Shown: positions 24,597-33,237, counted from the first letter of the stretch. The stretch is DNA of 64,000 nucleotides from Amycolatopsis orientalis DSM 43388 (GCF_000411975.1 NZ_ASXG01000170.1:1-64000), one strand, 5' to 3'. Translations and numbers: made by a program. The notes: generated by a model from the sequence alone, not told the origin.

Positions 24597-25406
24597 CTAG
24601 ATCCGGCCGCCGCTGGAGCTGTCGCCGCCGGAAAGCCGCTGTGCCAGGTAAACCGGCACCGTCGAGACGATGATCAGCACCGCCGCGACCACGTTGACCA
24701 CCGGGGCCTGGTTCGGCCGGAACAGGTTGTTGTAGATCCAGATCGGCAGCGTCTCCATGCCGGTGCCGAGCGTGAAGGTCGTCACGATGATCTCGTCGAA
24801 CGACAGCGCGAACGCCAGCAACCCGCCGGCCAGCAACGCGGAGCGCAGCATCGGGAACGTCACGAGCCGGAACGTCGTCATGCCGTCCGCGCCGAGGTCC
24901 ATCGACGCTTCTTCGAGGTTCCCGCCCATCCGGCGCAACCGGGCGACGACGTTGTTGAACACCACCACGATGCAGAACGTGGCATGCGCGACGATCGCCG
25001 TCATGAGGCCGAGATCGAGGCCGAAGATCGTCCGGAACGCGTTGTTCAGCGCGATGCCGGTGACGATGCCGGGCAGCGCGATCGGCAGGATCACCAGCAG
25101 CGACAGCGAGTTCCGGCCGAAAAACCGGTACTTCTGCAGCGCGAACGCGGCCATCGTGCCGAGCACCAGCGCGATCGCGGTCGCCGAGAGCCCGGCGACG
25201 ACGCTGGTCCACAAGGCGTGCAGCGCGCCCTCGTTGGTGATCGCCCGGCCCCACCATTCCAGCGTGAAGCTCTTCGGCGGCCACCCGAACGTCGTGTCGG
25301 CGTTCACCGAGTTCAGCAGGACCACCAGCAGCGGGAAATAGATCACCGCGAATCCGGCGCCGAGCGCGGTCCACAGCAGCACCCGGGCGGGTTTCGACAT
25401 CCGCAC
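24597..25406 (-). CDS. potC: ABC polyamine-type transporter permease PotC
   Basis: A 269-residue inner-membrane permease with six membrane segments. The binding-protein-dependent transport signature appears as EEASMDLGADGMTTFRLVTF near 163-182 (EAA loop contacting the ATPase), followed by ALSFDEIIVTTFTLG, typical of PotC/YdcV. GTG 25406 is selected because GGAGA lies 6 nt upstream, whereas ATG 25400 would be too far. The gene starts 9 nt after potB. It is the last gene of the operon ending at the 24536-24586 palindrome. Confidence 0.93.
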   Translation of the reverse strand: MRMSKPARVLLWTALGAGFAVIYFPLLVVLLNSVNADTTFGWPPKSFTLEWWGRAITNEGALHALWTSVVAGLSATAIALVLGTMAAFALQKYRFFGRNSLSLLVILPIALPGIVTGIALNNAFRTIFGLDLGLMTAIVAHATFCIVVVFNNVVARLRRMGGNLEEASMDLGADGMTTFRLVTFPMLRSALLAGGLLAFALSFDEIIVTTFTLGTGMETLPIWIYNNLFRPNQAPVVNVVAAVLIIVSTVPVYLAQRLSGGDSSSGGRI

Positions 25407-25415
25407 GGCGGTCTC

Positions 25416-26297
25416 CTAGAGGTTGTCCAGCGCGCCGGTCCGACGCACCGCGGCCAGGTAGACGAGCATGATCACGACCGGGACCGTCGCGACGGTCGCG
25501 GCGAACGGCAGGTTGTTGGCCGCGCCGATGTTGTCGTACACGACGTTTCCGAGCATCTGCGAGGTGCCGCCGACGATCTTCACCGCGATGTAGTCGCCGA
25601 GCGACAGCGAGAAGGTGAAGATCGATCCGGCGACGATCGCCGGGAAAGTCAGCGGGAGGATCACCGAACGGAACGTGCGGAACGATTTCGCGCCGAGGTC
25701 GCCGGAAGCGTCCACCAAGGACTCCGGCAGCCGTTCGAGGCCCGCGTAGATCGGCAGGATCATGTACGGAAGCCAAAGGTAGGACAGCGTGATCACGGTC
25801 GCGGCGACGCCGTACCCCGGGCCGGAAATGCCGAGCGGGTTGAGCAGCCAGTTGAGGACGCCGTTGCCGGACAACAGGGTCCGCCACGCGTACGCCTTCA
25901 CCAGGTAGCTCGCCCACAGCGGCGTCATCACCATGATCACGAGCACGCGCTGCGCCTTGGGCGACGCGAGCTTGGCCATCGCGAAGGCCATCGGGAACGC
26001 GATCACCGCGTCGATCACCGTCACCAGCAGCGCGATGCCGACTGTGCGGAACGTGATCGTGCGATAAACAGAATCACTGAAAAGGGTGACGAAGTTGTCG
26101 AAGGACCAGTCGGTGACCACCTTGCCGGTGAAGACGTCGGTGGACCAGAAGGCCGTGATGAAGAGGGCGGCGAGCGCGCCGAGGTAGGCCAGGCCGAGCC
26201 AGAGCATCGGAGCGGTGAGGAGCAGGCCGAGGCGCAGCTTGGGTTTGCGGTGGAAGAAAGCCGAGATGCGGTGACTCGGCGGGCTCACGGCGGTCAT
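25416..26297 (-). CDS. potB: ABC polyamine-type transporter permease PotB
   Basis: A 293-residue permease, partner of PotC. It has six membrane segments; the first is LGLLLTAPMLWLGLAYLGAL. LVDASGDLGAKSFRTFRSVI near 190-210 is the EAA loop, followed by FTFSLSLGDYIAVKIVGG, the PotB/YdcU hallmark. It starts at ATG 26297. A 125-bp gap with two hairpins separates it from potD, and it is followed tightly by potC. Confidence 0.93.
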   Translation of the reverse strand: MTAVSPPSHRISAFFHRKPKLRLGLLLTAPMLWLGLAYLGALAALFITAFWSTDVFTGKVVTDWSFDNFVTLFSDSVYRTITFRTVGIALLVTVIDAVIAFPMAFAMAKLASPKAQRVLVIMVMTPLWASYLVKAYAWRTLLSGNGVLNWLLNPLGISGPGYGVAATVITLSYLWLPYMILPIYAGLERLPESLVDASGDLGAKSFRTFRSVILPLTFPAIVAGSIFTFSLSLGDYIAVKIVGGTSQMLGNVVYDNIGAANNLPFAATVATVPVVIMLVYLAAVRRTGALDNL

Positions 26298-26330
26298 GTC
26301 TTTGCGCTTTCGGGTGCGGAAGGGAGAAAA

Positions 26331-26374
26331 GCCGGGGGCCGCGGGAACATTGGGGAGGGCCCGCGACCCCCGGC
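26331..26374 (-). terminator. intercistronic hairpin between potD and potB (potB-proximal)
   Basis: GCCGGGGG plus GCGGG (26331-26344, two unpaired C) pairs with CCCGC plus CCCCCGGC (26360-26374, short interruption). With the next hairpin it may cause partial termination or protect the 3' end of the potD message. Confidence 0.5.
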
Positions 26375-26381
26375 GGACTCA

Positions 26382-26412
26382 CGGATGCCGGCGCGGTGGG
26401 AACCGGCATCCG
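26382..26412 (-). terminator. intercistronic hairpin directly downstream of potD
   Basis: CGGATGCCGG (26382-26391) pairs perfectly with CCGGCATCCG (26403-26412) over an 11-nt loop. It begins 10 nt after the potD stop. Such structures often let the binding-protein mRNA accumulate above that of the permeases. Confidence 0.55.
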
Positions 26413-26422
26413 CGAGAGTCGA

Positions 26423-27631
26423 TCAGCCCTTGATCTCGGTCCAGGCCCGGGTCCAGTCGCCGTAGTCCTTGCACTTGACGTCCGTGCGGCCGTCGAGGCA
26501 CTGCGGGATCGGCGTGGTCCAGTACTGGATCTTGGCGGCGTACGCGGCGTCGTTGGCGTGGTAGGTGTCGCACAGCGACTTGTCCTTGAACTCCGCGCAG
26601 GCCTTGGAGTTCGCCGGGGCCTCGCCGAAGTACTCGGCGACCTGGGCGTTCACCTTCGGGCTCGTGATGTAGTCCATCCACTTGTACGCGCACGTCTTGT
26701 GCTGCGACTTCGTGGCCACCATCCAGGTGTCCGACCAGCCGGTCGCCCCTTCGCTCGGCACCGTGGCCGCCACCGGCGCGCCCTCGCTCTTCGCGAGGTT
26801 CACCGTCACCTGCCAGGCGGTGCCGATCACGCCGTCGCCGCTCTTGAGCGACTGCGTTTCCTTGAGGTAGTCCGACCAGTACTCCTCGACCAGCGGACGC
26901 TGCTTCTTGAGCAGGTCCGTCGCCGCCTTGAACTGCTTGTCGTCCAGCGCGTACGGGTTCTTGATGCCGAGGTCCGGCTGGTGCGCCATCAGGTACAGCG
27001 CGGCGTCGGCGATGTAGATCGGCGAGTCGTACGCGATGACCTTGCCCTTGAACTGCGACTTCTCGTCGAACATCGGCGACCACGACTTCGGCTCCGGCTG
27101 CACCTTGTCGGTGCGGTAGGCCAGGACGTTCGCGCCCCAGCCGTGCGGAATGCCGTAGGCGACGTTGTTGACGCTGTTCCACGACTTGTTCTTGAGGAAC
27201 GGGTAGATGTCGTTGTAGCTCGGGACCAGCGCGGTGTTGACCGGCTCGACGTCGCCCGAGGCGACGAGCCGCAGCGAGGCGTCGCCGGACGCCGAAACCA
27301 CGTCGTACTGCCCGGTCTTCATCAGCGTCACGGCCTCGTCCGAGGTGCCGAACGGCTTGACGTTGACCTTGCATCCGGTCTGCTGCTCGAACGGCGTGAC
27401 CCAGTTGACTTTCGCGTCGTTCGAGCCGTTTTCCGCGTAACCGGGCCACGCGAGCACGTTCAGCTGGCCTTCCGGCTGGCCGAGCTGCGTCAGCGCGGCC
27501 AGCTTCGGCGGCGTGAAGCCCTGCGCGCCCGGCGCCGACCCCGTCTTGGAGTCGGAGCCCGAGGTGCCGCAGGCAGCGAGCAGGAGGCTCACGCCGCACA
27601 GCCCTGCGAGCAGCGTCTTCCTGTTCTTCAT
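26423..27631 (-). CDS. potD: ABC polyamine-type transporter substrate-binding lipoprotein PotD
   Basis: A 402-residue extracellular binding protein anchored by lipid. Residues 1-21 (MKNRKTLLAGLCGVSLLLAAC) form a signal peptide with lipobox LLAAC. GQLNVLAWPGYAENG near 55 is the usual first strand of the PotD/YdcS group; QYDVVSASGDASLRLVASGD and YGIPHGWGANVLAYRTD follow. Several Cys pairs near the C-terminus (KTCAYK, SKACAEF, LCDTYH) suggest disulfides. The best guess for the ligand is putrescine, spermidine or GABA-related amines, from context. It lies 26 nt after potA. Confidence 0.92.
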   Translation of the reverse strand: MKNRKTLLAGLCGVSLLLAACGTSGSDSKTGSAPGAQGFTPPKLAALTQLGQPEGQLNVLAWPGYAENGSNDAKVNWVTPFEQQTGCKVNVKPFGTSDEAVTLMKTGQYDVVSASGDASLRLVASGDVEPVNTALVPSYNDIYPFLKNKSWNSVNNVAYGIPHGWGANVLAYRTDKVQPEPKSWSPMFDEKSQFKGKVIAYDSPIYIADAALYLMAHQPDLGIKNPYALDDKQFKAATDLLKKQRPLVEEYWSDYLKETQSLKSGDGVIGTAWQVTVNLAKSEGAPVAATVPSEGATGWSDTWMVATKSQHKTCAYKWMDYITSPKVNAQVAEYFGEAPANSKACAEFKDKSLCDTYHANDAAYAAKIQYWTTPIPQCLDGRTDVKCKDYGDWTRAWTEIKG

Positions 27632-27657
27632 AGCGAGAGAAACCTTCCCGTGAGGAA

Positions 27658-28734
27658 CTAGCCGGCTTCGGGGACCCGGAAACTGTGTTCGCGGCGCCAG
27701 CGCAGGCGAACGCGACCGTCGGCGAACTCGGTCGGCTCGCTGGTGTTCTGGCGGACAACGGACAATTGGCCCCCGGCATCGAGCGCGACAGCGTAGCGCA
27801 CCGTCGACCCGGCATAAACGACATCCGTCACCGAACCGGTCGCGGACGTCTCGCCGGGGCCCGCCGGTGACGCGAGGTCGCCGTCGATGCGGATCTTCTC
27901 CGGCCGGATGCTGTACACGCCCGGCCTGCCGATCACCGCCTCGGCACCGCGCCCGCTGAGCAGGTTCGACGTGCCGACAAACCCTGCCACGAAAGCACTT
28001 GCCGGGCGTTCGTACACCTCGACCGGAGTACCGACCTGTTCGATGCGGCCCGCGTTGAACACGGCGATCCGGTCGCTCATCGTGAGCGCCTCGTCCTGGT
28101 CGTGGGTGACGAAGACGAAGGTGATGCCGACCTCGCGCTGGATCTGCTTGAGCTCGACCTGCATGGTCTGGCGCAGCTTCAGGTCAAGCGCGCCAAGGGG
28201 TTCGTCCAAAAGCAACACTTTCGGGCGATTCACGAGAGCGCGCGCAAGTGCTACACGCTGCCGCTGCCCGCCGGACATCTGCGACGGTTTGCGATCGCCG
28301 TAGTCCTCCAGCCGCACCGTGCGCAGCGCTTCCTTCGCGCGCTCGCGGCGTTCGGCTTTGCCGACCCGCTTCACCTTCAGGCCGTACTCCACGTTCTGCT
28401 GCACGGTCATGTGCGGGAAGAGCGCGTAGTCCTGGAAAACCGTGTTCACGTCGCGGTCGAACGGAGCCAGCTGGCTCACGTCCTTGCCTTCGAGTTCGAT
28501 CGTGCCCGCGGTGGGCAGCTCGAACCCGGCGATCATCCGCAGCACGGTGGTCTTGCCGGAACCGGACGGGCCGAGCATCGAGAAGAACTCGCCCGGCGGG
28601 ATGTCGAGGTCGACCCCGTCCACGGCGCGCACCTTGTCGAAGTGCTTTTCCAGTCCGGTGAGCCGGATCGCCGGCTGCGCGGACTGCGGACGCCTTCCCG
28701 GCGGCCGGGTCTCGGCGGGGGCTTGATGGGGCAT
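27658..28734 (-). CDS. potA: ABC polyamine-type transporter ATP-binding protein PotA
   Basis: A 358-residue ATPase that powers PotBC. Walker A is LGPSGSGKTTVLRM near 58-71, the Q-loop VFQDYALFPHMTVQQN, signature MSGGQRQRVALARALVN, Walker B VLLLDEPLGALDLKLR, and H-loop VFVTHDQDEALTMSDRI. The C-terminal TOBE domain (SIRPEKIRI and following) is typical of the PotA/MalK subgroup. ATG 28734 follows GGAAGG by 6 nt. It lies 32 nt downstream of the aldehyde dehydrogenase, so uptake and oxidation are co-expressed. Confidence 0.93.
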   Translation of the reverse strand: MPHQAPAETRPPGRRPQSAQPAIRLTGLEKHFDKVRAVDGVDLDIPPGEFFSMLGPSGSGKTTVLRMIAGFELPTAGTIELEGKDVSQLAPFDRDVNTVFQDYALFPHMTVQQNVEYGLKVKRVGKAERRERAKEALRTVRLEDYGDRKPSQMSGGQRQRVALARALVNRPKVLLLDEPLGALDLKLRQTMQVELKQIQREVGITFVFVTHDQDEALTMSDRIAVFNAGRIEQVGTPVEVYERPASAFVAGFVGTSNLLSGRGAEAVIGRPGVYSIRPEKIRIDGDLASPAGPGETSATGSVTDVVYAGSTVRYAVALDAGGQLSVVRQNTSEPTEFADGRVRLRWRREHSFRVPEAG

Positions 28735-28766
28735 GACAGGCCTTCCGATGGATCTGGTCACGACGG

Positions 28767-30182
28767 CTACAGCGCACTCATCACGTGCTTGACGCGGGTG
28801 TAGTCCTCGAGGCCGTACAGCGAGAGGTCCTTGCCGTAGCCGGACCGCTTGAACCCGCCGTGCGGCATCTCGGCCACGAGCGGAATGTGCGTGTTGATCC
28901 ACACGCACCCGAAGTCGAGTTTCGCCGAGAATTTCATGGCGCGCTGGTGGTCCTTGGTCCACACCGAGGAGGCCAGGCCGTAGGGAACCCCGTTGGCGTG
29001 CTTGAGCGCTTCGTCCTCCTCGGCGAACCGCTGCACCGTGATGACCGGGCCGAAGACCTCGTTCTGGATGATCTCGTCGTCCTGCCGGAGCCCGGAAACC
29101 ACGGTGGCCTCGTAGAAGTAGCCCTCGTCGCCGGACCGCCGCCCTCCACAGTGGACGGTCGCGTGCCCGGGCAGCCGGTCGATGAAGCCGGAGACCTTTT
29201 CCAGCTGTGCGGCGTTGTTGAGCGGACCGAACGCGACGTCGTCGCCGGTCCCGGTCTTGTTCGCCTCGGCCTGGCGGGTGAGCGCGTTCACGAAAGTGTC
29301 GTGCACGTCCTCGTGCACCAGCACGCGCGTGGCGGCGGTGCAGTCCTGGCCGGCGTTGAAATACCCCGCCGCGGCGATGGCTTCGGCGGCCGCTTCGAGG
29401 TCGGCGTCCGGGAACACGATCACCGGGGCCTTGCCGCCCAGTTCGAGGTGCACGCGCTTGACGTCGTGCGCGGCCGAACCGGCGACCTCGATACCCGCTC
29501 GCACCGAGCCGGTGATCGACACCATCGCCGGAATGTCGTGCTCCACCAGCGCCCGTCCGGTGTCGCGGTCGCCGCAGATCACATTGAACACGCCCGCGGG
29601 CAGATGCTCGCCGCAGATCTCGGCGAGCAGCAGCGTGGACGCGGGCGTGGTGTCGGACGGCTTGAGCACGATGGTGTTGCCCGCGGCGAGCGCCGGCGCG
29701 ATCTTCCAGATCGCCATCATCAGCGGGTAGTTCCAGGGCGTCACCTGCGCGCAGACGCCGACCGGCTCGCGGCGGATGAACGACGTGTGGCCTTCCATGT
29801 ACTCGCCGGCCGAACGGCCTTCGAGCACGCGCGCGGCACCGGCGAAGAAGCGCACCTGGTCGATGACCGCTGGCAGCTCCTCCTCCATGGTCAGCGCGAA
29901 CGGCTTGCCGGTGTCCTGCGCTTCGACGCGGATGATTTCCTCGCCGCGCGCCTCGATCGCGTCCGCGATCTTCAGCAGTGCGAGCTGCCGCTGCGCCGGG
30001 GTGGTCTCGCGCCAGGTTTCGAACGCTTCCGCGGCGACCTTGAGCGCGCGGTCCACGTCCTCGGCGCCGGCCACCGGCGCGGTGCAGTACGCACGGCCGG
30101 TAACCGGGTCGACGATTTCCGCGACCTTTCCGGACAGCGAGTCGACGTAGGTCCCGCCGACGTAGTGCTTCAACTCCTGCAC
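28767..30182 (-). CDS. patD: gamma-aminobutyraldehyde dehydrogenase (1-pyrroline dehydrogenase), PatD-like
   Basis: A 471-residue NAD(P)-dependent aldehyde dehydrogenase. TPWNYPLMMAIWKIAPALAA near 145 and FTGS-like ITGSVRAG form the NAD site, LELGGKAPVIVFPDAD carries the general base Glu, and FNAGQDCTAATRVLVHEDVH near 270 the catalytic Cys. The AGQDCTAA context is that of E. coli PatD/YdcW. It would oxidise 4-aminobutanal from putrescine to GABA. GTG 30182 follows AGGAGG by 8 nt. It heads the operon with potADBC and faces a FadR-type regulator across a 113-bp promoter region. Confidence 0.9.
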   Translation of the reverse strand: MQELKHYVGGTYVDSLSGKVAEIVDPVTGRAYCTAPVAGAEDVDRALKVAAEAFETWRETTPAQRQLALLKIADAIEARGEEIIRVEAQDTGKPFALTMEEELPAVIDQVRFFAGAARVLEGRSAGEYMEGHTSFIRREPVGVCAQVTPWNYPLMMAIWKIAPALAAGNTIVLKPSDTTPASTLLLAEICGEHLPAGVFNVICGDRDTGRALVEHDIPAMVSITGSVRAGIEVAGSAAHDVKRVHLELGGKAPVIVFPDADLEAAAEAIAAAGYFNAGQDCTAATRVLVHEDVHDTFVNALTRQAEANKTGTGDDVAFGPLNNAAQLEKVSGFIDRLPGHATVHCGGRRSGDEGYFYEATVVSGLRQDDEIIQNEVFGPVITVQRFAEEDEALKHANGVPYGLASSVWTKDHQRAMKFSAKLDFGCVWINTHIPLVAEMPHGGFKRSGYGKDLSLYGLEDYTRVKHVMSAL

Positions 30183-30212
30183 GCGTGCGCCTCCTGACTC
30201 TCCGTGGCAGGA

Positions 30213-30244
30213 TGAAACATATAACTCCATATTTCAAATGACAA
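30213..30244 (-). promoter_or_regulatory. promoter with embedded palindromic operator for the patD-pot operon
   Basis: On the minus strand TTGTCA (30239-30244) is followed after 17 bases by TATGTT (30216-30221). Within it lies the imperfect palindrome TGAAATATGGAGTTATATGT ending in TTCA (30213-30236). This is the most AT-rich spot in the area. It fits a repressor site for the divergent FadR-type regulator. The promoter match is moderate. Confidence 0.55.
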
Positions 30245-30295
30245 GGCCCTGGGGCAGGATTGGCTCCAACGGATGCCGAGACGGGTGGACCAACG

Positions 30296-31039
30296 ATGCG
30301 CAAGGAGATGTCGAACAGCGCACGACTGGCGATGTTCGCTCCGCTGGAACAGGTGGGGCGCGCGGAGGCGGTCGCGGCGCGGCTGTTCGACGCCATCACG
30401 CTCGGTCTCCTCGACGACGCCGAGCAGTTGCCGAGCGAGGCCGAACTCGCCGCACAGTTCCGCGTCTCCACGGTCACCGTGCGCGAGGCGCTCGCGGTGC
30501 TGCGGCAGCAGGGTCTCGTCGAAACGCGGCGCGGACGCGGCGGCGGCAGCTTCGTGCGCACCCCGGACTGGCCCGCGCAGAGTTCGTGGGCCGAGCGCCT
30601 GCGATTGGTCTCCATGGCTGAACTTCGCGACTTCGGCGACCACTACCTCGCCGTCGCGGGCTCGGCGGCGAAACTCGCCGCCGAACGCAGCACCCCCGAA
30701 GACCTCGAACGGCTGCGGCTCACCGCGGAAGACCTCCTCGGCGCGACCGGCCCCGACGCGACCCGCGCGGAACGGCACTTCCACCTCGAAGTCGCGGCCG
30801 CCGCGCAGTCCCCGCGGCTCACCAACCAGGAAGTTCAGCTGCAGAGCGAACACGGCGTATTGCTTTGGGCGCCCCTCGGCGACAAGGAAACCTGCCAGGG
30901 GTCCTACGCTGAGCACCAGGCGATCGTCTCCGCGATCGCCTCGGCCGACGGCGATCGGGCGCGCGCCTTGACCGAAGACCACCTCCTCGGAGCGCTCGAC
31001 CGGCTCGCGGATCTGCACCTGTCCCTCGAAACGCCGTAA
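30296..31039 (+). CDS. FadR/GntR-family transcriptional regulator
   Basis: A 247-residue regulator. The N-terminal winged helix (~25-95) contains LPSEAELAAQFRVSTVTVRE, the GntR recognition helix, and LVETRRGRGGGSFVR, the wing. The C-terminal all-helical FCD-type ligand domain has ATRAERHFHLEVAAAAQSPR with the usual metal or ligand His/Asp positions and ends ALTEDHLLGALDRLADLHL. ATG 30296 is preferred; a TTG at 30260 would add 12 residues. It is divergent from patD and 24-33 nt from the downstream Cache protein gene. It probably controls polyamine or GABA use. Confidence 0.88.
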   Translation: MRKEMSNSARLAMFAPLEQVGRAEAVAARLFDAITLGLLDDAEQLPSEAELAAQFRVSTVTVREALAVLRQQGLVETRRGRGGGSFVRTPDWPAQSSWAERLRLVSMAELRDFGDHYLAVAGSAAKLAAERSTPEDLERLRLTAEDLLGATGPDATRAERHFHLEVAAAAQSPRLTNQEVQLQSEHGVLLWAPLGDKETCQGSYAEHQAIVSAIASADGDRARALTEDHLLGALDRLADLHLSLETP

Positions 31040-31071
31040 GCTCCGATGACCCGCATCACGAGGTGAGCATC

Positions 31072-31812
31072 GTGACCGACACCCGCACGCTGACCGGCGA
31101 AGAGGTAGTGACCCAGGTTTCCTCCCTCGTCGAGGAGGTTTTCGCGCGCCTGAAACCAGTTCTGGCCGCCGCCGAGACGCTGCTCGCCGACTCCGGCGAC
31201 CTCTCCGCCGAGGCGCTGCACGCGATCCGGCCGCAGGTCATCGAGGCGCTCGGCGGACTCGTCGTCGGCGCGGGCTTCGTGAGCGCGCCGAATGTCCTGG
31301 CAGATCAGGAACTCGGCTTCGAATGGTGGACTTCCTGCCGCACCGACGACGGTTCGCCGGAACAGCTGTTCATCAGCCTCGATCCGGAGAGCCCGAATTT
31401 CCTGGACTACACGCGGCAATCGTGGTTCACCGTCCCGCGCGACAGCGGGCGGCGGCATGTCAATGGGCCATACGTGGACTATCTCTGCACCGACGAGTAC
31501 ACGCTGACCTTTACCGTTCCCGTTACCCGCGGTGAGGAATTCGCCGGAGTCGTTGGTGCGGACGTGTATGTGCGCGAGTTCGAGCGCACGGTGAGTCGCC
31601 GGCTGCGCGCGCTCGGCCGGACCGCCGCGCTGCTCAACGCGCAGGGCCGGGTGATCGTCTCGAACAGCGTGCGGAAGGCGACCGGGTCGCTGGTGCGCGA
31701 AATCGACGTGCCGGCCTGGTGGGCCTCCGGCGCGGAACCGTACACGGCGCCGGGCGGGACGACCTTGCGGCGGTGCGGGGATTCGCCGATCACGCTGCTG
31801 GTCACGACCTGA
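31072..31812 (+). CDS. free-standing Cache-domain protein
   Basis: A 246-residue protein whose core resembles an extracellular sensing Cache domain: LDYTRQSWFTVPRDSGRRHV near 120, VNGPYVDYLCTDEYTLTFTV, then EEFAGVVGADVYVREFERTV and LLNAQGRVIVSNS. It has no signal peptide, membrane segment, HAMP, kinase, GGDEF or chemoreceptor part. It therefore appears to be a cytosolic ligand-binding protein. GTG 31072 (VTDTRTL) follows GAGGTGA by 6 nt; GTG 31063 is an alternative. It is co-oriented with and close to the FadR gene. Its end overlaps the end of the convergent pucR-like gene by 11 bp. Confidence 0.75.
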   Translation: MTDTRTLTGEEVVTQVSSLVEEVFARLKPVLAAAETLLADSGDLSAEALHAIRPQVIEALGGLVVGAGFVSAPNVLADQELGFEWWTSCRTDDGSPEQLFISLDPESPNFLDYTRQSWFTVPRDSGRRHVNGPYVDYLCTDEYTLTFTVPVTRGEEFAGVVGADVYVREFERTVSRRLRALGRTAALLNAQGRVIVSNSVRKATGSLVREIDVPAWWASGAEPYTAPGGTTLRRCGDSPITLLVTT

Positions 31813-33223
31813 CCTGCAGGGCGAACCACAGTTCCGCGCGGACGCCGGGCGCGTCGAGGTCCCGGCGCAGCAGTTCAGCCGCTTTGGTGACCCGGTTGCG
31901 CAACGTGTGCCGGTGCACGCCGAGCTTCGTCGCGGCGAGATCCCAGTGGCCGTGGTGTTCGAGCCAGCAGCGCAGGGACCGCTCCAGGTCACCGCGGCCG
32001 GTCCGGTCGAACTCCCGCACCGGCGCGAGGAGCTGGCTGGAAAACGCTTGCGCGGCTTGGCGATCGAGCAAGCCCAGCAGACCGGCTCCGGCGTGGTCGG
32101 CGTAGCGGAGCAGCTCCACGCGCTGCGTCCGGGCCGCCTCGGCCGCTTCCTCCGCCTGCCGTAGCGCGGTGGGAAATTCGCTCGCCACCGACAGTCCACT
32201 GTGGAATTCCCCGGTCTCCGCGACGATCGCGCGCACGTCGTCGTTCTCCGCCAGCACGATCAGCTTGTCCCCGCGATGCGCGGCGAACACTTGCCCGGCA
32301 AGGGTTTCCAGCCGTTCGTACAGCGTGTTCCGGGCGGCCTTGCTTCCGGCGACCGCGAGCACCGTCCACGGCTCGCGCGGAAGGCCCGGCACCACCTGGC
32401 GGGCCAGCTGGTCGTGTCCGGCTGCGAGCAGTTCCAGCACGCCGGTGTGCAGCTGGGACAGCGAAAGCCGCTGCGCTCGATCCTGCTCCAGGGCAAGGGA
32501 AAGCAACGAGACCGCCGTGTTGACGATGTGCCGTCCGGTGCTGTCCAACGGTTCCGCGGTGCCGACCGCCAACGTGCCCCGCGTATGCAGGGTCTGGAGC
32601 ACGACCTCATCCTCGCCATGGGACACCACGCGAGTGCCCGCGCGAAGACTGGTGACGTCCAGTTCGACATTGCGCGCTTTGGCCGGCGACGCCTCCCGCA
32701 TCCGTCCGGCCGAGTCGTACAGCACCACCCAGCCGTCGATGAGCCGCGCGAGCCGACGCACCACTCCCCCGGCACCGCCGCGCCCGACCGCGGTCCGGGT
32801 CAGTTCCTGCTGGGCGCGGCCGATCCGCACCGTCGCGGCATACTCGTCCGCCGCGACCGACCGGGACACCGCACGCGTGATCGCGATGAACGGAGTCTTC
32901 CGCGGCACCTCCAGCACCGGCAACCCGACTTCGTCGGCGACCGCCACCAGTGCGTCCGGCACCTTGGCATGGCTCAGCCCGACGCCGAAGCCGAGCCCCG
33001 CGACGTCTGCATCGACCAACCGTCGGAGATAGGGCGCGTACGTCGCGCTGTAGAGCGTCAGACCGGTCGTGAGCAGCAGTTCCCCGCCTTCGAGGAAGCT
33101 CCGCGGGTCGCTCAGCTCGGTGGGGTGCACCCAGCCGATGGGCCGGTCGAGCCCGGCCTCGCCCGCGACGACGCGCAGGCCGAGGGCGGGTTCGGCGGCC
33201 AGCGCCCGCAAGGTGAGTGCCAT
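31802..33223 (-). CDS. PucR-family transcriptional regulator
   Basis: A 473-residue regulator. The N-terminal PucR domain is RPIGWVHPTELSDPRSFLEG near 30-50 with GELLLTTGLTLY. A central GGDEF-like/CdaR region follows, and the C-terminal helix-turn-helix reads LEHHGHWDLAATKLGVHRHT with LRNRV. PucR/CdaR regulators activate purine, sugar-acid or GABA catabolism (GabR-like members exist). ATG 33223 is preferred over the TTG at 33232. It is divergent from the GABA aminotransferase gene, which it probably activates. TATAAT stands only 8 nt before the start codon. Confidence 0.9.
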   Translation of the reverse strand: MALTLRALAAEPALGLRVVAGEAGLDRPIGWVHPTELSDPRSFLEGGELLLTTGLTLYSATYAPYLRRLVDADVAGLGFGVGLSHAKVPDALVAVADEVGLPVLEVPRKTPFIAITRAVSRSVAADEYAATVRIGRAQQELTRTAVGRGGAGGVVRRLARLIDGWVVLYDSAGRMREASPAKARNVELDVTSLRAGTRVVSHGEDEVVLQTLHTRGTLAVGTAEPLDSTGRHIVNTAVSLLSLALEQDRAQRLSLSQLHTGVLELLAAGHDQLARQVVPGLPREPWTVLAVAGSKAARNTLYERLETLAGQVFAAHRGDKLIVLAENDDVRAIVAETGEFHSGLSVASEFPTALRQAEEAAEAARTQRVELLRYADHAGAGLLGLLDRQAAQAFSSQLLAPVREFDRTGRGDLERSLRCWLEHHGHWDLAATKLGVHRHTLRNRVTKAAELLRRDLDAPGVRAELWFALQVRS

Positions 33224-33231
33224 AACGGCCA

Positions 33232-33237
33232 ATTATA
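33232..33237 (-). promoter_or_regulatory. -10 element of pucR-like gene, implying a leaderless transcript
   Basis: On the minus strand a perfect TATAAT occupies 33232-33237, with only 8 bases between it and the ATG at 33223. Transcription would start within about two bases of the start codon. No convincing -35 was found. Confidence 0.55.
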
